Shown: one piece after another, positions 34,690 through 45,859 of the stretch
How positions within the stretch are numbered: the first letter of the stretch is position 1
Layout: every line of letters begins with the position of its first letter
Assembly (NCBI GenBank): GCA_021234535.1
Contig: CM037835.1
Coordinates: 1,240,001-1,304,000, forward strand
Direction of reading: 5' to 3'
Source: Stichopus chloronotus
Lineage: Eukaryota > Echinodermata > Holothuroidea > Aspidochirotida > Stichopodidae
Length of the DNA: 64,000 bases
Translations under genes and position numbers: made by a program
Notes under the pieces: generated by a model
Database searches by the model: none
Told to the model about the DNA's origin: nothing
What the model saw: only the letters and a program-made list of their open reading frames with translations

Positions 34690-36300
34690 TATGCATCTTC
34701 TAAGCTAACTAGTGAAAACACTTTTGATATACCCCAAGTTTCTAACAAATTCGTATTTTATTATTTGAATCACGTCCTAGATACCACAAAGGCTACTGGC
34801 ATCGATGAAATAAGTGCATATATTCTAAAAAAGAGCGCACCTATTGTAACTGAAAGTTTCACCCATGTAATAAAACTTAGCATTAGAAATAATAAAATTC
34901 CGTCTTCTTGAAAAAATGCAAAACTTATCCACATTTTTCAAGTGGTCCAGGTATGGATGTAAGTAACTACAGACCCATCTCTGTGCTACCTGTAGTTTCC
35001 AAAATAGTAGAAAAGCATGTTCATAACGTACTATATGACTATTTGAATTGCTAAGGTTGGCACAATCTGGATTTAGCCCCCATCATGCCAATCATTCTTG
35101 TGAAACAGCACTATTGAAAAACTTATGGAAGATTGATACAAGCACATAGATAATGGTAACCTGATAGGATCAATCTTCTTAGACTTAAGGAAAGCGTTTG
35201 ATGTTGTTGATCATGAGGTTTTATTGCAAACGTTTAGGTTATATCAATTTCCTGAGGAATCACTAAAATGGTTTACTTCATATTTATCATGCAGGAAACA
35301 CTGTATTTATGTAAATGAAACTATGTCAAACTCTATTTCAGTATCACGTGGAGTGCCCAAATGATCAATCATTGGTCCTCTGCTGTTTCTCATGTACATT
35401 AATGATTTCGATTTTTGTCTTTCTCGCTGTTCTTCTGATATGTATACCGACGATACCACTTTTCATGTTTATGGCAAAAAGGAACTTTCAATTAAATTAA
35501 ATGAAGACTCTGCGAATAAAGTGTGTTGATAATAAAATGGTCATTAATACCGACAAAACAAAAAATTGTATGTTCAAAACAAAGACAACCAACTCTTTCG
35601 GATGACGATATTTTAGGTGTATATATCATTGGTGATCAAAGATTAGACAATACTACGGAAAAAAAAACTACTAGGAGTCTGGATTGATTAAAATGCCACA
35701 TGGGACGAACAAATAAATCATGTGTGCATGACAGTTAGTTCGAGACTAGCACTTTTAAGAAGAATCACATTTCATCATCCATTGATATGCCAACTTGTAT
35801 TTTAATCGATATATTTTACCTTGCATTGATTATTGTAGTCTCATACGGAGTTCAAGTAGGGAACATAGAGAGAATAGAAAAACGTTTGGGGAGTGCTGCC
35901 AGAATTATATTCAATGCTTCGTATGTGGACAGATCAATTGAAGTTTTCAATAGATTTTTAGATGACACATACTTGATCAAAGACTTAAATCTAAACGGCT
36001 GTGCGTGATTTACGAATCGTCTAATGAGCTTAGTCCAGCTTATATGGAAGAGTTGTTCAATTATACTAGCAATGTTCATAGTCATAACTGGAGGTCTACT
36101 TCAACATCCAAGGTATTCTTGCCAAGGGGAAATACTGAGGTTCACAAAAGAAACTTTTCATTTATTGGAGTTAAAGAATGGAACAAATAGCCAACCAATC
36201 TTTAGAATGCACAATTATATATTATACTACTTTTGTATAATCTCATCTTATTTTGCTTTTATTTTTATGTATGTTTGTTCTCAGACCTAAAATTCATTTA
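34690..36300 (+). pseudogene. Second non-LTR retrotransposon (CR1/Jockey-like), reverse transcriptase decayed
   Basis: Only the reverse-transcriptase half and C-terminus remain. Marks are KATGIDEISAYILKK (about 34786), a DYRPISVLP-like block (34975), IFLDLRKAFDVVDHE (about 35171-35215), GPLLFLMYINDF (about 35372), catalytic YTDD (35443-35454), NIERIEKRLGSAARIIFNAS near 35860 and SPAYMEELF near 36035. The expected Trp after IPSS is a stop (near 34909) and the Gly in the VP-QG-S block is a stop (near 35360). There are several frame shifts. The element differs clearly in sequence from the LINE at 8705. Its 3' untranslated part runs past 36190, and a copy of that tail recurs at 36557-36665. Confidence 0.85.
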
Positions 36301-36665
36301 CATTCATTTCATTCAATATTTCATTTTTTTCATTAAACGTTGCCGGGTTTTCCCGAGACAGCCGCCTTGCGCGAGGCAAAAACAGCGGAGAACTTGAAAT
36401 ACACGTTGTCAGCACTCGAGCGACAGGCAAACGAGGGCGAGCTTATTCCTTAGAGGGCGCGGTGCTAGAATTGGTTTCGAGGACAATTTTTGCAAAGGTC
36501 AAATGATGCATTAGTGATGCAAGGGGTAAGTATGTGTCTACGATGTGAATGAACCTCATTTTATTTTGCTGTCATTTCTAATGTATGTTTGTTCTCAGAT
36601 CTAAAATTCATTTACATTCATTTCATTCAGCATTTCATTTTCTTAATTAAATGTTGCCGGGTTCT
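36241..36665 (+). repeat. Direct duplication of a LINE 3' tail, ~315 bp apart
   Basis: The block at 36241-36346 (TGTATGTTTGTTCTCAGA, CTAAAATTCATTTACATTCA, TTGCCGGGTT) recurs at 36557-36665 with few differences. Between them is a CG-richer 210-bp segment. The tail continues with TTCTATCTCACATTTTAAAA (36662) and GAGTTTGTAATGAGTTT (36697). The same tail, split by another element, is at 37868-38265. Confidence 0.7.
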
Positions 36666-36956
36666 ATCTCACATTTTAAAACTTCTTAATCTGTAAATGA
36701 GTTTGTAATGAGTTTGAATAATTTGTAATTTGTTTGTATATATATATGTATTTACTCGGAATTATCGGTGCGCCTGGAATCTTCTTCAGCGAAATCAAAC
36801 AGAATAGTGAGTAACTTTAATTATTAGTTGGTAAATACATAAGACACAAAAAATGCGCGAGGAGACAACGAAACAATTTAACGGCAATTTTAAGCGTTTG
36901 ATGAAACGTGTCATGACTTAGAAGATCAAGGTCTTTACGGTGTGTTAGAAGCTTCA

Positions 36957-37250
36957 TTATCTACATACTTTAAGATTATTAATGGAGTGATGTATTTGAT
37001 TATAATGTTGAGTGATTGGATATCCAATAGCATTTTCACGAATGGACTTAAATCGGAGACAAAGCGAACTACTCGTCTCGCTAACATAGATACCGTGGAA
37101 GCACAGGTTACAATGAAGTAAATAAACTACATTACTAGAGTCCCAATGAAGGTTATATATACATACATCACAGAGGGTTCCGTAGGTTGGTGTATAAATC
37201 ATAATAAATGTAAATATAAGGAAGACGCATATACAAAATGCTCCCATATC
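36957..37250 (-). pseudogene. Penelope-like element fragment with GIY-YIG endonuclease domain
   Basis: A 96-codon minus-strand frame carries the hallmarks of the Penelope-like C-terminal nuclease: NVVYLLHCNLC (from about 37133) for the GIY half, IYVSETSSSLCLRF (from about 37091) for the YIG half and its arginine, then PITQHYN..HSINNLKV for the helix before the end. The YIG glycine is Ser here. The reverse transcriptase that should lie upstream (toward 37700 and beyond) is not seen, and no C-terminal conclusion follows the stop at 36957, so this is a truncated remnant. Confidence 0.75.
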
Positions 37251-37899
37251 AAGGTAAACGTGCCTTAAATACCAACAAAATGAAATGACATGATCTAATA
37301 TTTCGAGGTCCTACCTCTTCCTCAGAGATCTAAATAAAAAGTAACAAAATTCGACGTTCATTCTCTTACCTGGTAGAACTCACTCAAAGTACCCAGATCT
37401 TTGTTGAGCCCCTGCACGTGACTTTTAATTCTTGTATAAGACATAGAAGTGGTGCAGCTTTAAATATGTCTGCTGACTGTACGTCACTCTGTAAAATACT
37501 CCATGCAGATATGAAGCCTTGGCTTTCTTTCTTTTCTTTCTTTCTGTCCTGTCACCACTTCTGTGTTTTAGACAAAACCCTAATCTTAGAAATATCCTTG
37601 TACGCAGCGAAATTCCCCGAACTATTTCACCTGCACGAAACTGACTTTCTAATAAACCCCGTTGCCAAATTTGCAAAGGTAGCTGTACTTCATTCCCAGT
37701 ATTAAACCCAGCCAGGCACCAAACTTAGAACTTTACCCTGGTAACCTTGACTGTGATTCATCTAATGTCATGTATTTCCTTCTTTTTTTTTGCATGTGTG
37801 TTGAATGTATCTATATGTATATACAATGTTTGTAGTTCCCATTCTTAAATGTTTTCATGTTTCAATGTTCTATCTCACATTTTTTTAAAGAGATATACA
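37251..37899. other. Unassigned; ends in a split LINE tail
   Basis: The open frames at 37418-37705 (+) and 37425-37676 (-) have no motif. TTCTATCTCACATTTT at 37869-37884 matches the LINE tail at 36662 and is interrupted by the next element. Confidence 0.4.
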
Positions 37900-38226
37900 G
37901 CATTTGTTTCACAAGAAAACAACCATGCTTTTTTAAACCAATGTTTGTGGACCTAGAATGAAAGATTATCCAAAATAAGGAAGGACAGAAGCCTTCTCTT
38001 CAAGAAGTAAGTTTCTCACGAATAGAAATTCAGCTATTTTTTGCTCAACAATAATTTGTTCACCCAAACTTTTCAAAATTCAAGTGATGCACCTTTCCGT
38101 TACTCATCACATGTATAATGTTTTGAGGAGATAAGGCTATTGCAGATGTTCATTTGTGAGAGTGAATGGTTTAACAATGATTAAAGCTACTTTGTTTGTA
38201 TGCCATGTTGGTATATTCTAAACGCC
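37900..38226 (+). mobile_element. ~325-bp element with GGCGTTT-like ends, copy 1
   Basis: It matches 47814-48135 in reverse orientation across its length, for example AACAATAATTTGTTCACCCAA, GTTACTCATCACATG, TTTTGAGGAGAT and GCCATGTTGGTATATTC. The right end is AAACGCC (38220-38226); the left end GCATTTG is a decayed complement of it. Homology between the copies stops at these ends. It sits inside LINE-tail sequence (TTCTATCTCACATTTT before; ACTAATTTGTAATGAGTTTT after), which marks it as an insertion. No protein encoded. Confidence 0.65.
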
Positions 38227-38759
38227 ATATTTCCCTTTAAGATTACTAATTTGTAATGAGTTTTACACCTTTTCTTTCTTTTAGTGCACACTTTCTACTG
38301 TTTTCTATTTTTGTCATTTTAATGGGGGGCATAGGGTAAGATTAACCAGGGCTAACGGAACTACTCTCTTAAAACAAGGTTGAAATAAAATAAATAAATT
38401 AAATGCCAAAATGTTGTACACTCACTAAGGGTTCATATTCCATGAATCATTCTCAAAAGTTTCAAGAAATTGTATCAAACATTGTTCGAGAGAGAGCGAG
38501 AGCTGAAAGTCTCATCACTGCAGGTACAACTCACACAAGGTAGGAAATATTAGTCACAAATGATAAGTTACCTGTTATTTTGTACCACTATATAGAACCT
38601 CCATTGTTCTTACACTGAAGCAAATTCAATGATTACACTAATACCTGTGGACCATATAAGCAACCCGTAGCATGAAAGTGGAGACGGAAATTCCGTCTGA
38701 CCCTGACCTCCAAACATGCAGTATACTGGTAGAGATCCAATTTCTACTATAACGATAAT
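38227..38759. other. LINE-tail remainder and a short duplicated block
   Basis: Resumed LINE tail at 38243-38265, then an A/T-rich AAATAAAATAAATAAATT end near 38383. The block 38576-38645 (TGTAC(C/T)ACTATATA, AAGCAAATTCAATGATTACA) recurs at about 40480-40556, on the far side of the element ending at 40465. Confidence 0.45.
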
Positions 38760-39300
38760 ACAAGACATAGCACAGTCACAGGCAAAAGTTTAAGGTAGCA
38801 CAAGAGCGCCATATTATCAATGTTTAGGGCTAAAATAGGCCCCTTACCTATATTCGTTGCGTATTGCTTGATCTCCACCCAAACAATTCAAATTTATCTT
38901 TTCACTGCAATGCATACACGTACCAAGTATACAAGTGTACCAAGTATCACGTAATACTAAGTATAAAATCCGTCCAAGCTTTCTACCGTGAGAGTATCGT
39001 GTTAAAAAGGTTTTAAGAGTTTTGCCCTCAGTGACCTTTGACCTCCACCAAAAACAACACGGTACAGCTTCTTATGATATTGTAAAACACTTTGGGAGTT
39101 TTGAAACATGGTGACTCGGACTAGGAAGGTAGGGACTCGGACTCAATGGGTGGTGACTCGCTCTTGGCTTCAGATTGTGGTGACTCGACTACAACAATGC
39201 TACTGTATATACCAACTTTGACTCTCATATTGAGTTAGAGCGTACCCAAGCAAGTGTCACAGACACATACTCACCAATACATACCACACGCACAAACCTA
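38760..39300 (+). repeat. Truncated HINE-like body (variant shared with 45860-46643)
   Basis: It shares TGTTTAGGGCTAAAATAGGCCC-like and TTGA(C/T)CTCCACC(C/A)AAACAA words with 45908-45962, then monomer-like GACCTTTGACCTCCACC (39037). A GTGACTCGGACT-type short tandem lies at 39110-39195, with a CA-poor terminal tract to 39300. No 3' hairpin is present; the next element begins directly after it. Confidence 0.45.
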
Positions 39301-39301
39301 A

Positions 39302-40465
39302 CAACCAGACAGTCAAATGACCACGTGATTCCTTGCAAATATCTCCTGTTTTCAAACACATACTGTCACTTTAATCAAAAGCAACACGTGGAGAAGGGAA
39401 GGACAGCATGAAAAACAGAACACAAGGATTGTAAATCAGATACTGTAAGGGCTTGATGTCACAAAATCAACCTGGAAAGTCTCGTCAAAAAGTGTACTTC
39501 TTTATGGAGTCTGGAAAGTGACTAAAAAACGTATTTTGTCAATGTTGACAGGGAGTTGCTGGCAACTGGGATATTCACTGGTTGTTTAAAAAGGTGATAA
39601 ATCTAAATAGCTACAGTATGTCATGTGGGGTTTCCAGAGGGTGCACAAACGGGCTTGTAATGGTTTCATAGTTGAAAGTAAATGAAACCAAATTCTATTT
39701 TGCAACATTATTTGTTATTAAACATCTACTTCTCGGCAAAGGAGCGGAGGAAGGGTGGGGATCCATCCTCTTACATTTTATAGATGTTTAAGATCGTGAA
39801 CTCCATGATTTAACATTTGACTAAGTATGAAATCAGTAACAGATGATTTTCTCAGTCTCCCGTGGGGTAATTCGAATGGCAGAGATCATCTAATCATCAA
39901 GTACTACCAATGACGACAGTTGACAGCAAGATTCAGTTGTTCAGATACCTCTCTTGATAAGTATTCATACTTTAAAGTCTGGTGACCTCAAATGACCTTT
40001 ACCCTCCATGCAAAACAGTAGAGATCATCTACTCGCTATGGTCTACCAACACATCAACGTTGAAGTTCACGCACCTTTTTTTTTGCTCTTGAGAAACAGT
40101 GTTTACACTGAGTTCTCTACTGACTTCACATGACCTTTGACTTCCATACAAAATGACACCATTATCTACTCAATTGCTACCAATGATAGGCGTTTAAGTT
40201 CCAGAAAGATTCAGTTGATGAGATATCTCCCTTATTAGGTTTCAACGAGACTCGTTGAGTCTCGTCTCGTTCCCATCTTGAGATGTCCTCTATTGACCTC
40301 ACATGACCTCTGACCTCCATACACAATGACAGACATCCCTCCTTGAGATATGTGTTTACAAGCTATTTACAAGCGTCACACACGTACACACACATACATA
40401 AATAAATAAACGCACACACGCCATCACCGTCGCATAGGTTCCCTGCCTGCCTTCGGCAAGGAATC
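39302..40465 (+). mobile_element. HINE-like element, full length, long-core subtype
   Basis: The left end is ACCAGACAGTCAAATGACC, then the word GATTCCTTGC at 39327-39336. A unique core (about 39360-39860) is shared with the element at 59500-60892; landmarks are GGGAGTTGCTG, TTGGATATTCACTG-like and GGTGATAAATCTAAA. A/B monomers follow (about 39860-40370), then a CACA/ATAA tract (40376-40418) and CCATCACCGTCGCATAGG. The hairpin ends GCAAGGAATC at 40456-40465, complementary to the left end. Flanking copies of a ~75-bp block (38576 and 40480) do not adjoin the ends, so they are not target duplications. Confidence 0.65.
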
Positions 40466-40639
40466 AAAAATGCTTACTTTTGTACTACTATATACTATTG
40501 TAGTACCCCCATTATTCTCACAAAACACACAAAAGCAAATTCAATGATTACATTGATGAACAGCCGTACAAGCGTCTATAGCACGATTTTATCCGCTAAC
40601 TGTCGCTTCCATAGGAATCGGAATCCTAATAGCTGGAAG

Positions 40640-40866
40640 AAACACGGGCAAAATGGCGTCAAACTGTCCACTGCAAGGAGGGTCACTTGCAGCGGGAATG
40701 ACTTGGTATGGTAGGTGTAATAGCTTCATATGTTCGCGCTTAATAATGGCAACTGCAATCATAGAAATCCTATACTTTAGCTGGAAGTATTATTCGACAA
40801 TAAGAAAATGGCCGAACACTGGAGGGTCACGTGCTGCAGGAATGCAATCTTACGGTGAGTAAAATA
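40640..40866 (+). promoter_or_regulatory. Tandemly duplicated promoter- or first-exon-like block
   Basis: Two diverged copies of a unit occur: GGAGGGTCACTTGCAGCGGGA (40677) followed by GGTAGGTGTAATA, and GGAGGGTCACGTGCTGCAGGA (40822) followed by GGTGAGTAAAATA. Each unit has a YY1-like AAAATGGC(G/C) word 20-40 bp upstream (40650; 40806), a CACGTG-type E-box in the second, and a donor-like end. A 69-codon frame starts at the ATG at 40653 and runs past both. It could be a duplicated first exon and promoter or a repeat; no family is recognised. Confidence 0.25.
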
Positions 40867-42613
40867 AGTTTGTGCACCTAATTGCTTGTATTAGTATACT
40901 AGCTCGCATGTTTGTAAGATATTCCGTTGTTGTCACCTTGTAAAAATAATACAGTAGTTCAAATTTAAAGTGTCCACAATGAGACTTTTTTTCACTACAT
41001 TGGCACTTCATCATACCCCACACCAATACTTTCTTCATAACTAAAAAATATTGCGGAAGATTTCCAGATTTGCCTCAAGATTACAGAATTTCATGCAACG
41101 CCGACAATTTACTTTCACAGTCTTTTTTCTGTTTTTCAAAATTGATTTTTTTTTTCTCAGTATCTTTGATACATGACATCGCAGAATAATTACCGTACTT
41201 CTGGTATATTTGACATTGACAAATGAAGAAGAAAAACTTCACAATTTGTTACCTTTTAATCTTTCACGATGAGTTAAAAGAGAAGGGAAATTTTGAGGCT
41301 CCTTTTTACCTTTGTACAAATTAGTTTATTTGTATATTTGGAGGGAAACATTGGCACTCGAGGGAAAATTGCCTTTCTTTTGTAGCAAAATTTTGTACGA
41401 ATTTGAGGAAAATGTATACTCCCAGTGCACAGGAAACAAACATTTTTTTTTCCAACACTGATCTTTCTCTACGAGATTAATCTTTGTTTGCACATGTTTC
41501 TTATAAGATACGTACATGTCTCAATGAAATTGTTCACAAGTTCACATTGCAGGCGACTTTACGAAAAATGTTGACATCAGTGCCAAACAAAAGTAGTCAC
41601 CGTTTAGGCCAATAGGAATAAAAGACCGGAAGTAGTTTTATTCGATACAGTACAGATCTGTGTAATGGAGCACCAGCGACTGAATATATTTCCGACACCC
41701 GGAAATTCATTAAAAAAAAGATCGTTTATAGCTACTTCATGGTTACAGTGATAACCATACAACGAACTGGGTACATGAAAATTTTAGTCCCATCAATGGG
41801 ACCAGGTTAACCTGGGGTATAACTATGGAGCTGGTAAAACCAAATATGTCTGTAATAACTCAACAGGTAACACACAAACAAAATATAAATCGGCTGTATG
41901 GCAAGCCGTTTTACGTTTTCTTAGATATTTGATGATATCATGACTTTATTGGTGATGTCAGCAAATCATTTGATGACATCAGCAATTATCTGTTGATATC
42001 AAAAAAAAAATGCTGATACCACCAATTCATTTGCTGGAGGCCTTTTTTGTAATGAAACTTGAACTTCACTTATCCCATTCATTTAACAAAGCACAAACTG
42101 CCATTTGAAGCCCCATAGTGCAGGGATTCAACAAACAGAAAATGATTATCACATAGCCCCGTAAAGTCCACCACCCAACATTGAGCAACTGTTGGCTTCA
42201 ACTGGTATGACTTGGTCAAGAGGCTTAGTGAATCTTTCCCCTTCTTTCCATATCCGCACAATGCCCACATTTCTGTTGGTAGCCCTTCTACTGCGCATGG
42301 GCCCTTCTATGTACTGCGCTGCTTGAACTGTTACATCCTCAAATTGCGGCCGAGAGGAGTGACTCGTACATCGTAGTAAGAGTGTACTGAGTTTCTAGAA
42401 ATGTATGGGATGTATCAGTAAGTTAATGGAAGAAGAAAACACTACCATGCTCTTTACACAAGACTAGGACTAAGCTAACTGACTTACTTTCCTCCATTGT
42501 GTCTTGCTTACCTTTCTAATTTAAAACATTTACATCAAGACACACATTACAACTGAAGCATGATAACGTAAAGTTGATCCAGCCAGACTTGTCTAGTATG
42601 ACCACCTACAGTT
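40867..42613. other. Unassigned intergenic sequence
   Basis: Short T and A runs only. A patch at 41930-42050 repeats GATGATATCA, GATGTCAGCAAATCATTTGA and TGATACCACCAATTCATTTG three to four times, probably a small degenerate tandem repeat. Confidence 0.4.
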
Positions 42614-42720
42614 CTTCCCAAAGCACTGCTGCCTCATCATTCGATCATGAAACTGCTACCTCAAACAGTACTTCCGTGATTTGTTAGAGGGGGACTTATG
42701 GACCACATAAGCATCTGTGG
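42614..42720 (+). repeat. ~105-bp repeat also inserted at 31275-31378
   Basis: It shares GATCATGAAACTGCTA, CTCAA(A/G)CAGTA, TTCC(A/G)TGATTTG and GAGGGGGACT with 31295-31360, in the same orientation. At 31275 it interrupts a monomer array, so it is a distinct small repeat. No inverted ends seen. Confidence 0.55.
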
Positions 42721-42929
42721 CCCAGAAATGAACCAAGGGAGTTTCAGGAACCAACAGTCCATTGATCACAGCATGCACGAAAGTTAAAAAGTTTCTGCTC
42801 ACTTTTACACACACTGAGGCAAATAGCCCTGTCATTTGCCACAAATGCTCAAGATAATGATATTAAAAGTAAAAGTGCCATGGCCATGTACATAATATCT
42901 ACATGTACCACATCACACAAGGCACTCCA

Positions 42930-43312
42930 TATCAGGTATTTTACTTAAAGTCCCGCCCACTCATTACTATGAGAGATATAGGCAACAAAAGGGCAGATCA
43001 TTGATACATGTACACACCAAGTTTGAGAAAATTTGCATTCTCGGTTATTGGGTTAGTTATAGGGTCACATACCTCGCATTCCAGCATCCACCGTAAGTCC
43101 CGTTCACTCATTAATATGCAAGATACGAGCACTAAAACGATAAAAAGCATCTAATCAGTATGACACACGTGCACACCACGTTTGAGAAAAATTAGCAGTA
43201 GGTGATTGAGTTATCGAGTCACATTCCAATCGAGTCACATACTGTACACACACGCACACACCCACACACACACACACTCCGAGTGCATAGGTTCTTTTGC
43301 TAACACAAGGAG
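42930..43312 (+). mobile_element. HINE-like element, 5'-truncated, GGTTCC subfamily
   Basis: Two monomer-like blocks share AAGTCCCG(C/T)(C/T)CACTCATTA (42949; 43095) and ACACAC(C/G)A(A/C)GTTTGAGAAAA (43014; 43170), offset about 150 bp. A CA tract (43247-43277) and a terminal GGTTC...GGAGCC hairpin (43288-43312) follow. The 5' end was not found. Confidence 0.5.
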
Positions 43313-43809
43313 CCTGCTGGGAAGCCTTGGAAGTTTACTATTTTGTCCAGCCATCTGTCCATTTCAAAGGGCAAAAATATCGACTTTTGATTGTGGTCAG
43401 CCCTGAATTATCATTCAGTACATCATCACATATGGCTGGTGGGTTTCCTGTTGAAAACTTGCAGAAATGCATTGAGTGTGCTGGTAGTATGTGTGAGAGT
43501 CCGCAAACTGAAGATATGAGTGGAATTTACGAAAGGACATGTTGAAGTTACGACACACTAGATTGTGACAACAACTGGCACCTGACTATATAGGGGCGAA
43601 GTGTATTCACGCACAGGGTCAAGTTGAAACACAAAGATCTCAAACATTGTACATGTACTAAAGACAGTAGAAAATTAGTTTCTTTATTCGAATCGGACTA
43701 AGTAGGAAATTATGCTTGTGTTAAGCAGAATAGTTTTGATCAATGTTCCCCATCGAGATGTGTGACAGGACCCCCTGTGCACTGGCGCAGGTGTGAGTCG
43801 TTAGGGTTG
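43313..43809. other. Unassigned sequence with a coding-like frame
   Basis: A frame ending at 43545 contains a CIECAGSMCESPQTEDMSG-type stretch of normal composition. It begins within the repeat upstream and has no recognised domain, so it is not called a gene. Confidence 0.3.
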
Positions 43810-44243
43810 ATCCAGTCAAGTCGATTCATCACTAGTTGAAGTTCCGACAGCTTTCCCTTATTGAGATACCGTGTTTACAAGGTTTTCAAACTATGACCTC
43901 TGGAGACCTCACGACCTTTGACCTCAATGAAACTGACAGAGATCATAACTCACTACGATTTACCAATATGAGCATTTTGAAGTTTGGGCAGCATTCAGTT
44001 GTTGAGAAAGCTTTCTAAATAGTTTTCATATATTATGGTTCGGTGACCTCAAATGACCTTTGACCGCTATGAAAAAACAGTAGGGAATATCTCCCCATTA
44101 TGGACTACTCGCACATCAACTTTGAAGGTCAGGCACCGTTTCCTTCGTAAGATACCGCGTTTACAACCCACGGCGTCACATATACACACACGACATCATG
44201 ACCGCATAGACTTCTTGCCTGCGTTCGACAAGGAGTCAAAAAT
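43810..44243 (+). mobile_element. HINE-like element, 5'-truncated
   Basis: Three A/B monomers (GAGATACCGTGTTTACAAGG at 43863; GACCTCAAATGACCTTTGACC at 44045; AGATACCGCGTTTACAA at 44149), then a short CA tract, CGACATCATGACCGCATAGA and the CTTGCCTGCGTTCGACAAGG hairpin ending at about 44238. No 5' hairpin or terminal word is present. Confidence 0.55.
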
Positions 44244-44356
44244 GTTCCAGACCATTCCCAGTATCCCCCCGTGGATGCACGTACAGTATGCTCGGATGGG
44301 GAATATTTTTTTCACGAGATAAAAGCGAGTTGATATATGGTAAAACTTTTCTACCA

Positions 44357-45010
44357 AGCCCTAGAAGGGCACTATGATTCCTTGCGTGAAGATTATTTAA
44401 GCTCATTCAATCTTAACCAAGGTTATTCTACGATTTATCACATCCCAAAAAGTCTAGGCCCCATTTTGTCCCTAAGAACAGTTATCAGCCAAAGGCACCA
44501 TATTATTAATGTAAAAAAAAAAATTCTCAACAATGTGACATATAAGCTGCAGAACAACTATCGCTTTGCACAATGTAATAATTTATGGCCCATGTGGCCC
44601 AATCTGAAGTTGGACCCACGACACGAATGCTGAACACTGCAAAGGGTTTCACTACCACAATGCTAATTTGACCAACCTTCCATATTGTAAAGCAAAATAT
44701 GCAGAAGAGAAAGATGTTGCATGATTTCATAAAGTGGTCCATATAGCCCATTTATGGGATCAATAATCCTGAACAACCTGAAGGAACCATAGTTGGAATA
44801 TGACACAATTTTAACTGAATAACATACTATCTGTAGGAGAAGCAGCATTTTTCATGATTTCATAAAATAGCCGATATGGCCTATTTGGACCGTGGACCCA
44901 ACAATCTTGAACACCCCTAAGGCACCACTACCATAGCAGTGAGGTGACATAACATACCATGCAATCTGTAGGAGAATAACCATTTGGCACACTTGCAAAA
45001 AGGGGGCCGT
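44357..45010 (+). mobile_element. HINE-like 5' end joined to tandem family 2
   Basis: It begins with a hairpin (GCCCTAGAAGGGC at 44359-44371), then ACTATGATTCCTTGCG, in the same arrangement as the other 5' ends. The body is the ~136-bp family-2 monomer (landmarks TTTCATAAAGTGGTCC at 44724 and TTTCATAAAATAGCC at 44859, 135 bp apart), about four units. No 3' hairpin is visible. This links family 2 to the same element class as the A/B arrays. Confidence 0.5.
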
Positions 45011-45859
45011 TTAGAACACTTCACGCCCCACGATGCCATTGACCTACGATGCAATAGTTTTCTAAACTTACTGATGGCTCATAACCCATGGATCATTGCC
45101 CCCACCATTAAAGAAACTGCATCGAATATTATTTACGAGAGAGTAACTGAGAGAAATTGTGAACAAATAGATAGAAAACCTCACTACAATGGCTTATATT
45201 TACATGGTGTGAACAAACAAAGGTGTTTAGTTAACCTGCAGCAAAAATAAGTACCAAGGTAAGTGCTCCTGAAGTCAAATTCGATAACTGCAGTAAATTA
45301 ATGGCCTATATCAGCATCCGTATCAGGAAATTTTGAGATCAGCTCGGGTGACAAGATTGACAGTATCCAAAGTGCATCACTGCGAATCAGCATTGCTGAA
45401 CAACCTGGATACACAATAATTATAATACATGGCAATTCCTATAGAGAGATACGGTAGCTCAATATCGCCATAATGATGTAGGGCTAACTGTCCTAAGGGA
45501 TGAACAAGGAAACTTCTAAATTAATGGATGAGTTCGTAATCCCACCCAAAGAATTTTAACTACAGTGATTTCTGGAATTGTACTCATTTGAAAGCATCAA
45601 TACTTTTTTTTTAGGAGAGTAAAATCTTGCCCATCACTACGCCATTGTAGGGCTCACTGTCCGGAGGGATGGACAAGGTAACAAAAGAGACGAACAAAGT
45701 AGCACAACGAATGTCTGAGTTCAACTGACTACATATATTCTATACCCGTTATGCCTGTCCATACCAGGTCTAATACACAAATCAACATAAAACAAATAAA
45801 CATACTGTAATAATAAAACAGACATTGGAAGAAACTAGTACTTAAGGAATGCAACAAAC
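45011..45859. other. Unassigned; one short direct repeat
   Basis: GTAGGGCT(A/C)ACTGTCC followed by GGGATG(A/G)ACAAGG occurs at about 45478 and 45649. No coding feature recognised. Confidence 0.4.

Noticed and set aside
38576..40556. Matching ~75-bp blocks on both sides of 39302-40465 as target-site duplications
   Set aside because: They are far from the element ends and too long; they look like a separate repeated block.
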